From NCBI RefSeq assembly GCF_000182925.2, contig NC_026504.1:3906001-3970000 (forward strand): DNA of 64,000 bases, in the 5' to 3' direction. Source of the stretch: Neurospora crassa OR74A. Taxonomy: Eukaryota; Ascomycota; Sordariomycetes; Sordariales; Sordariaceae. Under the pieces are notes generated by a model that did not search any database, had not been told where the DNA came from, and saw nothing but the letters and a program-made list of their open reading frames with translations. Each line of letters begins with the position of its first letter. Within the stretch, counting starts at the first letter, position 1. The position numbers were made by a program, and so were the translations under genes. This document shows, one piece after another, positions 23,492 through 34,481 of this stretch.

Positions 23492-26272
23492 ATGCCACTT
23501 TCCAAAGCAACACTTGGGCGCTTCCTGAGAAAGTGCCCTTGTTTAGGCATAAGGAAAGCGGACAAGGTAGATACATCCTTCATCCACCTTGAACCGGCCG
23601 AATGGGTTGAGCCGATCGACATAGCCCCTACGACGATTTCTACATTGCCATCAGCAACTGAACGCGGATTGACAATCGTCCCGCGAGAAGCGACTGTGCC
23701 AAACAATAACACAACGGCAACGGATTCTGCATCAATAAGTGCAACCGAATCCGAATTATATCATAAATGCGAAATCTGCTCCAAGGCCCTCTTCCTTGAC
23801 TTGAGTGACGTCGTCGAGGAGGATTCAGATGGACAACAGCCTGCAACGCAGGGTATTGCTGGCCAAAATCGCTGGGCAACTCTTGCTCCTTCGTTTGGAA
23901 AAGATGCAGATCGCTTCATTCGTTATTGTTCGGATAAAACACTCGGCACTGCCTGGATACGGAATGGCCAAGACCTTTGCACCTTCTGGGATATCACCCT
24001 TATTGACTTGGATGAATGGTCACGAAAGGGGTGTCTACTTTCACGCGAGCTTTACAATAAAGCAATTAATTGTCTCAAGCCACATGAACAATCTGATATC
24101 AAGTCATGGGTCCTGGGTATGGAAGCCTGGGGTTCCTCTGTGATTTTCTCGTTCCTCCTCCTACAACTGAAACCCAGAAATAAGCTTGAGATGGATAATC
24201 GCCAGGGCGGTCCGGACTTTTGGTCGACCAAAAAAAATATACGGGATTTGTACTTTGAGCCAACAACTACCACGGAGAAGTGCTTGTACCTCAAGATGGA
24301 TGACAAGTCTTCGGCTGCTAATGCAATGATGATACCCCCACGAATCGAAATCCAGCCATCTTCTGCTTTGCCCAAAGCCAAAGAGTGGCTTGAAAGGTGT
24401 ATCAACACCCATTCAAACTGCCCGAAGCCTGGCGGCCTTGTTCCAACAAGACTGCTCTCGCTATCAACATCTACAGAAGCACCTGAGCCCCGCCTGCATC
24501 TCCAACTAGCATCAGAATCAGCCAAATCAGTTCCGTATGCAGCTTTATCTTACTGCTGGGGTCGCAACCAAAAACTAAAGTTGGAGATGTCCTCGCTTGA
24601 TCGCTTCCGAACTACGGGAATTGGGATGGAGGAGCTGCATCGCACAATAGCCGATGCCGTCATGGCAGTCTTGTCACTTGGTCTTCGCCATATGTGGGTG
24701 GATGCTCTCTGCATTATTCAGGACTCAGATGAGGACAAGGCTCGGGAAATCGGAAACATGGGCGCGATCTACGCCGCTGCCACGGTGACACTCGCCGTTT
24801 CTGGAGCAGCATCTGTCGACGATGGCTTCCTCTGCAAACGCAGTCTTGGGAATCTTGGGCTTTGGAGTTTTGAGATTCCAACTCAAACAGCGCGTACGTC
24901 TTTGCAAATTCCGGTAACCGACGCGGGCGCTGGGAAAAGGGAAAAGGGCAAGTTCAGTCAGGAAGCTAATGTCGAGCCAAAGACAACAACGGCATTGTTG
25001 TTGCATAAAAGTCCAAACGGCGGACAAATCCGTTGGATCGTTCAGAACGCGTCTCCCCTCTACACTAGAGCATGGACATATCAGGAAAGATTGCTTTCTG
25101 CACGTATTCTGGACGTTGGCGTTATCCAGACGAGATGGTGGTGTCCAGAAACTCCATCTAGCGGACCAAAAGCCCGACAAGATCATAACGTGGATGGATG
25201 GAAGCATCTAACTGAGGTGCTGGATAATGTTGCGGGAAGTCAGAAGTGCTGGGAGGTTCACAATCAACGTTCATCTGCCTCAACACACTGCAACACTCCA
25301 GCCAGGAGCGAAGGCCCGCGGCAGATCACCGGCTTGGATACAACTGAGCATGTGGAAATAATGAAAACGTGGAGCGACACCGTTGAGCAATACACGGGCC
25401 GGAATATCAGTTTCCAGGAGGATCGATTACCCGCACTTTCCATGATCGCCCAATGTGTTCAAGCCCGAACGGGTTACCAATACGCTGCCGGATTGTGGAT
25501 GGAGGACATGCTCGTGGCTCTTCTCTGGAGTAGATATGAGTCGAAATCACGGCGAAATGCCCGCAAAGACAGCGACAGTGCTAGTGATAGGGTTGTCTAC
25601 TGTGGTCCAACTTGGTCATGGGCATCAGTGCATGACAAGGTGTCTTGTTTCCCATATGAAGCGACCGTGCGTTGCACGTATTGCAAGGTCCTGGACTTAC
25701 ACATCGAGCCGAAGCCCGGAGGTAACGCCTTCGGTGGCTTGAGCTCCGCCGCGCTGGTACTTAGCGGTCTTATGAAGCCTGCATTTTGGAGACAGGATCT
25801 GTCTTCTTCGGCAAGTTCAACAGTTGCTATGCCAGTATCGTCCGACCCACCAGCTTCGTCAGAGGCAGCTTCTGTCGAACCTCCGAAAGGTGCCTTATAT
25901 ACAACTCACATTACAGGAACAGAGCAGCGGCTTCAAAAAATCCATATGCGGTTCGACACCTGGCGGCCTGAGTTCGAGGTACTGGCCTATCTGGCCACAA
26001 GCGATAACGTGCGGGCTGAACAGCCGCTGGCTATTCAGTTGGATGTCTATCTTGTTGTTATTTGCAAGTACGCCTTCTATGATGACGAGGACTCGGATTG
26101 CTTCTTCGAAGGCTTGGTTTTACAAAGAAATATGTGTGGAGACTACATTCGGCTTGGTTCATTTGCGTTCAATTACAAGCCTCGAGACCTCAAGGGTGAC
26201 GATTTGGCAGCCTTCTCGGCTATTGAGCAATGGCTTACCAGCGGAGATGAAGAGACCATTAGATTAATCTAA
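23492..26272 (+). CDS. HET-domain protein (heterokaryon-incompatibility family)
   Basis: An intronless frame of 926 residues from the ATG at 23492; the frame is open for 17 codons further upstream but without an ATG. A HET domain spans roughly residues 347-520: VPYAALSYCWG (about 347-357), LRHMWVDALCIIQDSDED (about 397-414) and GAIYAAATVTLAVSGA (about 423-438). Before it lies a 340-residue N-terminal part with a CEIC motif near residue 93, and after it a long C-terminal part containing RAWTYQERLLSARIL, a usual HET block, and a YCGPTWSWASV segment. No NACHT, ankyrin or WD repeats follow, so this is a stand-alone HET protein. Family members in Neurospora and Podospora trigger cell death on fusion of unlike strains; most genomic copies have unknown roles. 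It sits apart from its housekeeping neighbours and is the kind of gene that varies between strains. Confidence 0.93.
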   Translation: MPLSKATLGRFLRKCPCLGIRKADKVDTSFIHLEPAEWVEPIDIAPTTISTLPSATERGLTIVPREATVPNNNTTATDSASISATESELYHKCEICSKALFLDLSDVVEEDSDGQQPATQGIAGQNRWATLAPSFGKDADRFIRYCSDKTLGTAWIRNGQDLCTFWDITLIDLDEWSRKGCLLSRELYNKAINCLKPHEQSDIKSWVLGMEAWGSSVIFSFLLLQLKPRNKLEMDNRQGGPDFWSTKKNIRDLYFEPTTTTEKCLYLKMDDKSSAANAMMIPPRIEIQPSSALPKAKEWLERCINTHSNCPKPGGLVPTRLLSLSTSTEAPEPRLHLQLASESAKSVPYAALSYCWGRNQKLKLEMSSLDRFRTTGIGMEELHRTIADAVMAVLSLGLRHMWVDALCIIQDSDEDKAREIGNMGAIYAAATVTLAVSGAASVDDGFLCKRSLGNLGLWSFEIPTQTARTSLQIPVTDAGAGKREKGKFSQEANVEPKTTTALLLHKSPNGGQIRWIVQNASPLYTRAWTYQERLLSARILDVGVIQTRWWCPETPSSGPKARQDHNVDGWKHLTEVLDNVAGSQKCWEVHNQRSSASTHCNTPARSEGPRQITGLDTTEHVEIMKTWSDTVEQYTGRNISFQEDRLPALSMIAQCVQARTGYQYAAGLWMEDMLVALLWSRYESKSRRNARKDSDSASDRVVYCGPTWSWASVHDKVSCFPYEATVRCTYCKVLDLHIEPKPGGNAFGGLSSAALVLSGLMKPAFWRQDLSSSASSTVAMPVSSDPPASSEAASVEPPKGALYTTHITGTEQRLQKIHMRFDTWRPEFEVLAYLATSDNVRAEQPLAIQLDVYLVVICKYAFYDDEDSDCFFEGLVLQRNMCGDYIRLGSFAFNYKPRDLKGDDLAAFSAIEQWLTSGDEETIRLI

Positions 26273-26961
26273 TCCGTAGGATGCTCGCATGGCCTTGACT
26301 TTCTCGCTACACTATTCCCAAAATGCTCCTTTCCCCCCTCCCTACACAAAAAAAAATAAATGAAAAAAAAAATTAAACAAAAAAATGAAATTTATCAGAG
26401 AAAGCAGGAGAAAGCAGAGGCAGATGATCCGAAGTTGGTAGCGAGATGGGCACCAGAAAATAATGGGATGGGCACGAGCCCTGACTGGCAGAAATACCGT
26501 AAGTGGACAAATGAGCATAGGTAACATCAGTTATATGATTCTAAACAGTTTAAAACTTCTGACCGGCTTGAGATTGTGTCGTAGTTGATGAGTGTCCTGT
26601 GTATATTTCGTTGTGAGGTCTCTCGACTGTTAAGACGGAAATGATGTTCGTGACAATCAGGTTGTATCTGAAAGGTCACCCAAAGCTCAGTGAGCTATAG
26701 CATCGTGCTGCCATGGAGGCACCTGTAATTTTGCAATATGTGTAACGATTAGTAGTTTATCGATGGGAGAGCGGACGGGATCCCGAGTTTTCTACTACCG
26801 ATGGCCGTATAACCAAAAGAATAGTCTTATATACTTCATTCAACCCCAAAAAGTGCTGCAAGTTCACAACACAAGGTCTCCAACCACACAAGCACAAGTT
26901 CGTAGAATGCTTCATGATACGATGTGATTCGAAACTACGAGAGAACATTTACTACCTGGCC
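26273..26961. other. Convergent 3' spacer between HET gene and PMS1
   Basis: Contains A/T-rich sequence (26345-26400) consistent with 3' untranslated regions of the two convergent genes. No gene is supported. Confidence 0.6.
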
Positions 26962-29900
26962 TTATTCACTCATTTCTTCCTCCTCTTCCTCTTCCTCTTC
27001 CTCTTCTTGTCCCTCTCCTTCACCCTCCTCTGCGTCTTCCCTCTTCTCCCTAACCCACGCCTTCCAATCAACCCTCTCCCTTTCCACCCCTTCCCACTCA
27101 TCCCATCCCCTCTCTTTTTCTTTGATACCTTCCCCAAACGCCGACCCCAATCCACAAAGATGTCTCATAGTCGGCCGCCCATGCGGACAATTCCACGGCT
27201 TCTCCATCTCGCCCATATGCCTAACCACCTTTTCCATCTGCGGCCGACTCAACGCCCGTCCGATCATGATGCTGCTCCTGCACGCTCTCATGGCAAACAT
27301 CTTCCTCACTTTGGAAGGCCTCGGTATCGCGGTGGTGGCGCTCGAGGTCGGGTTATCCCCCAGCAGGAAGATCAGTTCCTCCAAATCTGCTACGCCGAAG
27401 GTCGTCTCGCGCGAAAGGGGAAGAGATAATAGCTGGCAGCGAGAACCGACAGCGGACTCGCCCGAGGTATCGACGCGCACTTGGAACCCGTTGGCCGCGA
27501 GCGCAGGTAGGTGTTCGAGGATAATTTCTTCTTCGACGGCGGTGAGGGTGAGCGGTTTGGGCTGGACGAGACGCTGGGATTGCACGGTGGTGGTGGATTG
27601 GAGGCGCTCAAAGTTGTACTTTTCGTCTGAGGCATGTTGGTCGATGATGAAGAGTTCATCGTCTTCTTGGGTGGTGGCAGCGGGGCTTTGTTGAGAAGGG
27701 GAATGCTCTAATGAATGAGAGGAGGAGGCTTCCCTGACGGCAATGATGAAGCCGAGATTGAACTGGCCGACGATTTTCATTTTGGCAAAGTCGGATTTGG
27801 ATATTTTGAGTGAGAGTTTCTCTTCGGCGTCGGCGGCATCGAGACCTATGGTTGGTTTCCCATCGCTGCTCTCTTGTGTAGAGGAGGAAGCTGTGCCCGC
27901 TCTCGGCAGATGCTTTGCCCAGATTTCCATACGAGAACGGATGTCGCCTTCGCTTGTCTTTAGACGTTGGATAAGGTTGAAAGTCAAGTCTTTGCGTTTC
28001 AGTCGTCCTTTCACAAAACTTTGAGATCGCTTTTCGCCCTCTTCAGTGGGCTCATTTGCTTTTTTCTCAGCTGCTTTGATCATCTCTTGCACCTTCTTCT
28101 CTTCTTTAGCCTTCTTCTCGTCTTCATCAATGTACTCCTCGTCGTCGTCGCCATGATGACAACACTCGGAAGGTGCATCTTCTGAAAGTTCAACTTCGCC
28201 ATTATCATCGCCCTCCGCCACACTTTGATTGGTCTGGCCACTGATGGGACCATTACCCTCTTCATCAGCTGGGCTATTTTCACGAGTTGAGTGTTCAGCT
28301 TGTTCGTCAACATCATCATACTCGACTGCGGGCACATCTTTCGTTTGGCTCACGAAAAGTGCTTCATCATCAGAATCCACTCCTTTCTCTGTTTCGTTAC
28401 CCTCTTCGTTTTCCTCCCCTTTCCCTTCCTCATCAACCATTTCCACATCCTCAGTCGTCATTTCGAGGTCCTTTGATACCCCGCGAGATGCACCACCCGA
28501 AGCAGAAAATAGCTGGGTCAAACGGCCACCGAAAGAAGGCACGGGCACGGTCCTAATCCCTTTCGTTGGGGAACTCCCAAGACTGACTGACCTCATGCCC
28601 TCCGACAGTCGGGACCTTTTATTGGACGAACCAATGACGCTGGTGATGGAATGACCGCCAATAGTGATCGTTGCCACCTCCTCTTGTGCTGACCTTTTCG
28701 GTGGACGTGATATTGATAAGAGGCTCCCTTTTGGAATAGGTGGCTGAGTTGGGGGTGGAATGGATGGCATTGTCAGTTCTTGTCTATCCATTTCCTTATC
28801 ATCGACCACGTCCTGAGTCATCGAATTGTTCTCCACGTGTTCATTGTCTTCTGCAGTATCCTGTTCGGCGTCCGACTCGGCATCCTTTGTGTCATATCTT
28901 CTGGCCCTTTTCGGAGATTGTGGCTCCTTTTCGACAGGCGATTTCTCCCTTCTGCTGTCATTCGCATTGATAGCAGCTGAAACCGGTTGTTTTCGGGCCT
29001 CAGACTTTCGCTCAAGCCACCGGGCGAGTAGGTTTGACGCCTGTGTGTTAGCAGGTGTTGATTCGCATGGCCCAGCCCTCGTTTTCGGACCAGTAGACAG
29101 AGTATTTGGCGCGTTATCCTCATCGCTGACGGCCTCATCCGAGTCCTCATTGACAGCATGCCTAGTTGCCCTGTTGCCCTGTGGTCCGTTTTCAGGTCTA
29201 TTTGAAGGCAGAGAACTGCCCGGTTCTTCCGATGCATCCCTGCTGTCTTTCTCTCGGGCCGGGGTCAATGACCCCAAGGGGACTGTTGATGGCCCCCTGA
29301 AGGTTGAGCCTTTGAGTAGTTGAGTGTGTGAGACGGGGATTGTGACATCTTGCAACTCAAAAAGCTCTATCAAAGACTCCCTCAAGTTATCCAGCATTTG
29401 TCCTTGATCGTGAAGCAAGATAGTGCGCTTGTCTGGACTGACATTGACATCATAAAGGTGCGTGTCCAGCTGAATATCAGCAAATATAAAAGGCGATTGA
29501 GTCGAGTTATATGACCGATAGACCTCATTGAAGACCTTGGCGAACTGAGGCAACCCACACGGTCTTCCATTGACGTAGAACATTTGTCGATCTGGTGTCT
29601 GGCGGCCTTCTCCGTGAGCTGGGCGAGAGATGTGTCCACAAATACGAACCTCGGTCATGGCGTCGTCGTCCTGAGCAGTCATCTTGGCCAGGAGTCCAGT
29701 ATTGGTAGGTTTTAATTGCAGCCTGAGGTCCATAGCGATCAGGGCAGTCATTGTCTTTATGCCAAAGACGTTGATGATATTTTCTCGGGTGGTGGGGTTT
29801 CCCTTTGTCGAGAATAAGACCATCCGCTTTCCCTTGGTAGGCTGTTGCGACACTGTGAACTTGACGCTGGTTTGAATGCAGGCATACTGGTTAAGCAGGT

Positions 29901-30562
29901 TAACCACCTTGCCCCATTCTCGCTTAATGTTTCTTTCGAGCTCGCGGCGGCGGACAGGCAGACTCTTGAACAGGTTTTCGACCGAGACGGTTGTACCTCG
30001 CTGACCGGAAACAACACTGGTGCTCTTGAGCTTTCCGGATGTCTCGAACTCAAGTTTGGTGGCCTTTGGCGCCTCTTTCTGGGTGCATGTCACGATGGTG
30101 AAGTGTGACAGGGCGCAAAGGGAGGACAAAGCCTCGCCTCGGAAGCCGAAGGTTTGTAGGGTTGACAGGTCATCGTAGTTGGATAGTTTGGAAGTGTAGT
30201 GTTTTAGCGCGATGGATTCATAGTTGCTGGATGAGATTCCGCTGCCATTATCCTGGACTTCGATCGAATCGAGACCTTGATTCTTAAATCGGACATCTGG
30301 TGATTTCTTTAGTGTCTGTTCATACCTCGCATGGACAGATATCTTGCGACGTACCGATTGTCGTCGCTCCAGCATCTAGGGCGTTTTCTACGAGTTCTTT
30401 GGCTACGGAGCAAAGGTCGACGATGACTTGACCAGATTGGATCTGGTGGATCTGCAGGACGGAAAAGCAAGATCAGTTGAACTTTCTTTGTGCCGGGCTA
30501 CCATGAGAAAGTAGGCGAACCGTGCTCGGGTCGATAGCCTTGATGGCGCCATCTGAGGCCAT
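26962..30562 (-). CDS. pms1: DNA mismatch repair endonuclease PMS1 (MutL homologue)
   Basis: Three exons: 30521-30562, 30355-30451 and 26962-30296, giving 1157 residues. The first 14 codons precede an intron with a weak GTTCGC donor; the splice yields [18 protein letters not shown], as expected for the family. The GHKL ATPase domain shows [12 protein letters not shown] (Glu33, Asn37), DNGSGI (62-67) and GFRGEAL (97-103). A long acidic, Ser-rich linker follows. The C-terminal domain has the endonuclease motif [12 protein letters not shown] near residue 930, ACRSSIMIG, and CPHGRP, so the nicking activity of PMS1/PMS2 should be retained. PMS1 pairs with MLH1 as MutL-alpha and nicks the error strand after MutS recognition. 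An extra tail of about 70 residues ends in a run of 11 glutamates encoded by GAA/GAG. The gene is longer than the yeast one (873 residues), mostly in the linker. Confidence 0.95.
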
Positions 30563-32312
30563 TCTATCCCCAAACCTGATGTTTATGCTATACTAAGCTC
30601 ATTGATCTTTGTCGGTGAATGATTGGAAAATTCAATATCCAGGTCTGGGACGGGTTTAGTTTGGAGTTCCTGTCGTCATGGTTGGATTTGTCGGAGATAC
30701 CGTGATGGAGGTTTTGTTTGGGAAACGTGACGGCTGCCTACCAGGCTATGCACACGCGTAAAGTGGTTGCGGCTTGGCGCGTTTAGCGGTGGATCCCTAG
30801 AGTAAGATACGCCAAAGTTACGCCATGTCATTCAGAGTACCGACTGTGCCACTGTCTAGGATACATACAGTATTACACGCATCAACCCCACCTATGCAAA
30901 AGCTGCCCCTAAGCGCTAGTCAGAATTAGTAGGTAGCCGTTTCCTGTCTACAAATCCTTAACTTTGACCTCCTCGATGTCGTCGTTCCAGCAGACATACA
31001 TATTTCTGGTCCTTCAATGCCGTACGGATCCATCTTCGTGTATGATCCTCATCAAATATTTGAGTAACTAGAATAGGAGGCCTCTCACCTTTGCCCATCC
31101 TCACATTGCGGTTTTCTAATCGAGCAACTTTCGCTGTCAATCTTGACCGGCTGGGTGGGCGGTACGCCTCATGATCGTCAGGGTCATTGCCAAACCTCCA
31201 CCCAGGCCCGTTCGCTACCGCGCAATGACAGCACATGACTTCCTCTTGTTCTTTTCCATGTTTTGAAGCTTTTTGATCTGAGTTTCTTACACAGGAATGT
31301 TGACGAACTACAAGGCAGATAACTCGGATTCGCCAACTACATTGCATGAGAACGGATCATACTCCGTGACAACAACCTCGGATAGGGACTGAGAAAGAGC
31401 TGTGCCGCAATAAACTCGCTAAAGCGGCAGCCATCAACTGAAACGTGTGGAAGTGGTTGGATGACGTTATGTGCAGTTCTTGGCAGGACGGCCGACTTCC
31501 GTTCATCTATTGCTTACCCCAGCACTCTCGACCTTACAAAGACGTGGGCGTCACCACTGTCTTGAACTTGACAAGCGCCGGAGCTGAGCTCTGAGTGAGG
31601 AGAGAGGAGATAAGGTCCCGTCAATTCTGACGGTTAGCCGCCCCAAAGAACCCAGGCCGCCGACCAGTTCACGAGAACCGAGTGGCCAAACTACCCGTCG
31701 CACCGATATGTGCCAGGATGCGTGCCAAGTTGTCGAGACGTCAAAAGCGCCCTACAAGGTTGGAAGTTGAAGCTCAATAGATAAGGTAAGGCAAATCCGG
31801 AACGATAACAGCCTCAGATGCGCCTCTATCGTTGCTTTTGGCAACCCGGTGTTGGGAGACCGGCGAATGGATTGATGGCTGCTTCGTATTCATCCGATCG
31901 AGGCCAGCCAACAAAACACGGGACAATGGGCGGGCGTTGCCGTGCGGTACCATAGTGGCCGTGGAAGTATAACCTATTTCTGGGAGATTTATGAGGACCT
32001 GATCACGGAATATGATCACAGACGGTGAGAAGTACGACGCTGACCGGTTTTTGAATCGCAATCACCAGGAATTAATATGCAATTCCACATACGAGCTGCA
32101 AGATAGAGGAGGGTGTTCGTTATGGTGTTGCAGTTTCGGTCATCCAACCCCCCAATCCTCCCTGTCGAAAACCGGGCTGACGACCACGGGCACTCGCGTA
32201 GCTGTTCTGGCCTCGGCTGGCTCACCTGCTGCCTGGGTAGAGCATATCGCAGCCATTTACAGTCCGTTCATCATGACGAAAGATGTCTTGGCGGGTCAGT
32301 CGAATGTCATTG

Positions 32313-32339
<27 letters not shown>
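32313..32339. repeat. 27-base T homopolymer
   Basis: An uninterrupted run of 27 T in the PMS1-BST1 spacer, without a recognisable element next to it. Confidence 0.95.
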
Positions 32340-32343
<4 letters not shown>

Positions 32344-33223
32344 CAGCTCGCCGCAAAGAGAGAAGGCCAGATAAAGAACGCATCCGGCCCTCTCCGCTGC
32401 AAGGACCGAAACTCGCAATGGCACCGTGATTGCCTTGTCTGTACGTACCTAACAAGGTGAAGATCGCATCACTTCTAACCCACTCTGCATCAGGCGTATG
32501 GAGACAAGTTGTTTTTGTCCGTTTCAAAAAGCCCGGCATTGGCCTTGCCAACTTCTGGGGAATCAAGGTGACAAGGTCCACCATTTGCCCCCTCTCATTC
32601 ATACACCTACCTATAATGGACATGATGTGTTTGAATGTTTCGATATATCATCACATTGCCTTGACAATAATCCAACTTCTATTGTACCATGATCCTGGAC
32701 GATGGTTTCTTTCTGCGGTACAGTCGATCGGGACATTGATGCATCACGCAAGAGCAATCCGCTGCGACCCACTGCCATTCATCCACTGTGCTGCTACCCA
32801 CAGAAAAAGAAAAACATACAGACAGGCACTCCAATCTGTCGAATGAGAAGAGTGTGTCGAATCACGTCAAAACATTTCGGCCCGCAGCGAGGCTAGATTG
32901 TCGTGGGCTGGCGGAGGACGCGGAGGGCTGGGGCTGGCGGGCTGGGCGGGCGGGCAAGCACCGAAAGTCCGCTGAATGACGAACCCCAATCGTCCGGGCC
33001 CTTGTCTCTATTAAACCTTCATAAGACCGCTGATTGGCTGGTGAGGATTGGAAACCCCCAAATCTCTCAAGTTCCTGAAAGGGGAGTCGAGCGGGTGTCC
33101 AAGGATTTTGCTGCGAAATCCCACGGGAGCCCACTGTGAGCCCACTGAGCCCGCAACCCCAAAATGCTTAGTTTTCCTTAGCTTCGGCTTTTTCTTTCAG
33201 TCGCGTTCCCATCCGGGCGATAA

Positions 33224-33250
33224 CTACCTCTACCTACCTACCTACCTCTA
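33224..33250. repeat. CTACC/CTAC tandem repeat
   Basis: Short imperfect tandem repeat of CTAC units in the probable BST1 promoter or leader. Confidence 0.8.
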
Positions 33251-34086
33251 AACATCTTCCTCTTCTTTTACTCCTACTCCCGCCTCCCGCCGTTGCTCTC
33301 CTTTTCTTCCTTTTTGTCGCGTCTGGTCCCGCGCCTCTGGAAAATGAGATTGGGGTAATGTGCTACATGAGCCTTGTCCCTGTCCTCGAGCGCCGAAGAA
33401 TAGACGACAGAGATCCGATAGATTGTCACTCGGCGCATTGACATCGGTCCATTTGACACCTGCAGAGAGCCCACTAGGTACCTCGACACAGGTAGAGCCT
33501 GCCCACTCACAGGAAGCACGGGCAGCTGACAGCGACTGGAACTGGACCAGTCGAATCGAATCCCAACGCCATTTCCCCTTCGCGCTTGCAATCGCCTCCA
33601 TTGACGAGTAGGGAACTTCCATCGGCTGTCGGCCCCGTACTTGGCAACACCCTTCCCTCAACTTTACTCCAACTTCCGCCTCTGCAGATTCGCGTTTCGA
33701 GATTGTAGAGATTCGAGACTCTCGGAGCTGAGGCTCTTGTCCGTGAGCCCATCCATACCTCTTATCTCCCTCCACTCCCGAACGGCCGGGCCACTGTCAA
33801 ACATCCGATCTCCTCCCGACTTGGCTAAGCCTGCAGTAGCATTTTGTCTTGCATACGCCTCACCTGCCCGCTGGAGCCAACCGCATGCCACGACTCTGGA
33901 GCAGAGGCGACATCACACCAAATAAACTACCCGAAGATCAGAGGAACAAAAAAAAAAAGTCAGACCTTAAGAGCCACCCACCCGCGACACTGGCTGCGCT
34001 CTGTGGTTCCTACCAACCTACCCTGAACCCGTTCGTTACCTGTTGTGGCACACCCAAGACCGCCCGCCACTGGCACCAACCCTGGA

Positions 34087-34438
34087 ATGAGGACTCGGCT
34101 AGCTGGAACCTCAGAAGACGGCCATCTATGTCCTGTCGAGGCTCCTTTTCCCAATGTCGACTTTTTACTACACCAACAACTCCAACAGGAGCAAGACGTG
34201 TACGCGAACTCGACAACAAACGCGACCGCATCCCCGCCGATAGCGCCCACATCAGTCCTTCCGCGACCCTCGCGACCCTCGCAGTCCTCGGCCGCCGAAC
34301 GAACTAGTCCCGAGTCGCCCTCTGTGCGCCAGTCCCCTACCAAGCGCGATCGTAATCCCGGCCCTTCCTCTATCTCCGGCGCCGGTCCGTTGAATCTCGA
34401 GCACCAGTCTCCTTCTCAACAATCGCAAAACCAACAGC

Positions 34439-34481
<43 letters not shown>

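Larger units (their letters stand above)
30563..34086. other. Divergent spacer between PMS1 and BST1
   Basis: 3.5 kb holding both promoters and a long BST1 leader. A 27-base T run lies at 32313-32339 and CTACC repeats at 33224-33250. One minus-strand frame of 129 codons at 30958-31347 has a gene-like C-terminal half (RSRLTAKVARLENRNVRM) but no known domain; it is left uncalled. The last 900 bases, C/T-rich on the plus strand and containing several short upstream ATGs, are probably transcribed as BST1 leader. Confidence 0.5.

Noticed and set aside
33248-33775. 175-codon minus-strand frame
   Set aside because: Antisense to the BST1 leader; low-complexity composition reflects the C/T-rich strand.
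34045-34086. Earlier start for BST1
   Set aside because: The frame is open but begins with GTG; the first ATG is at 34087.
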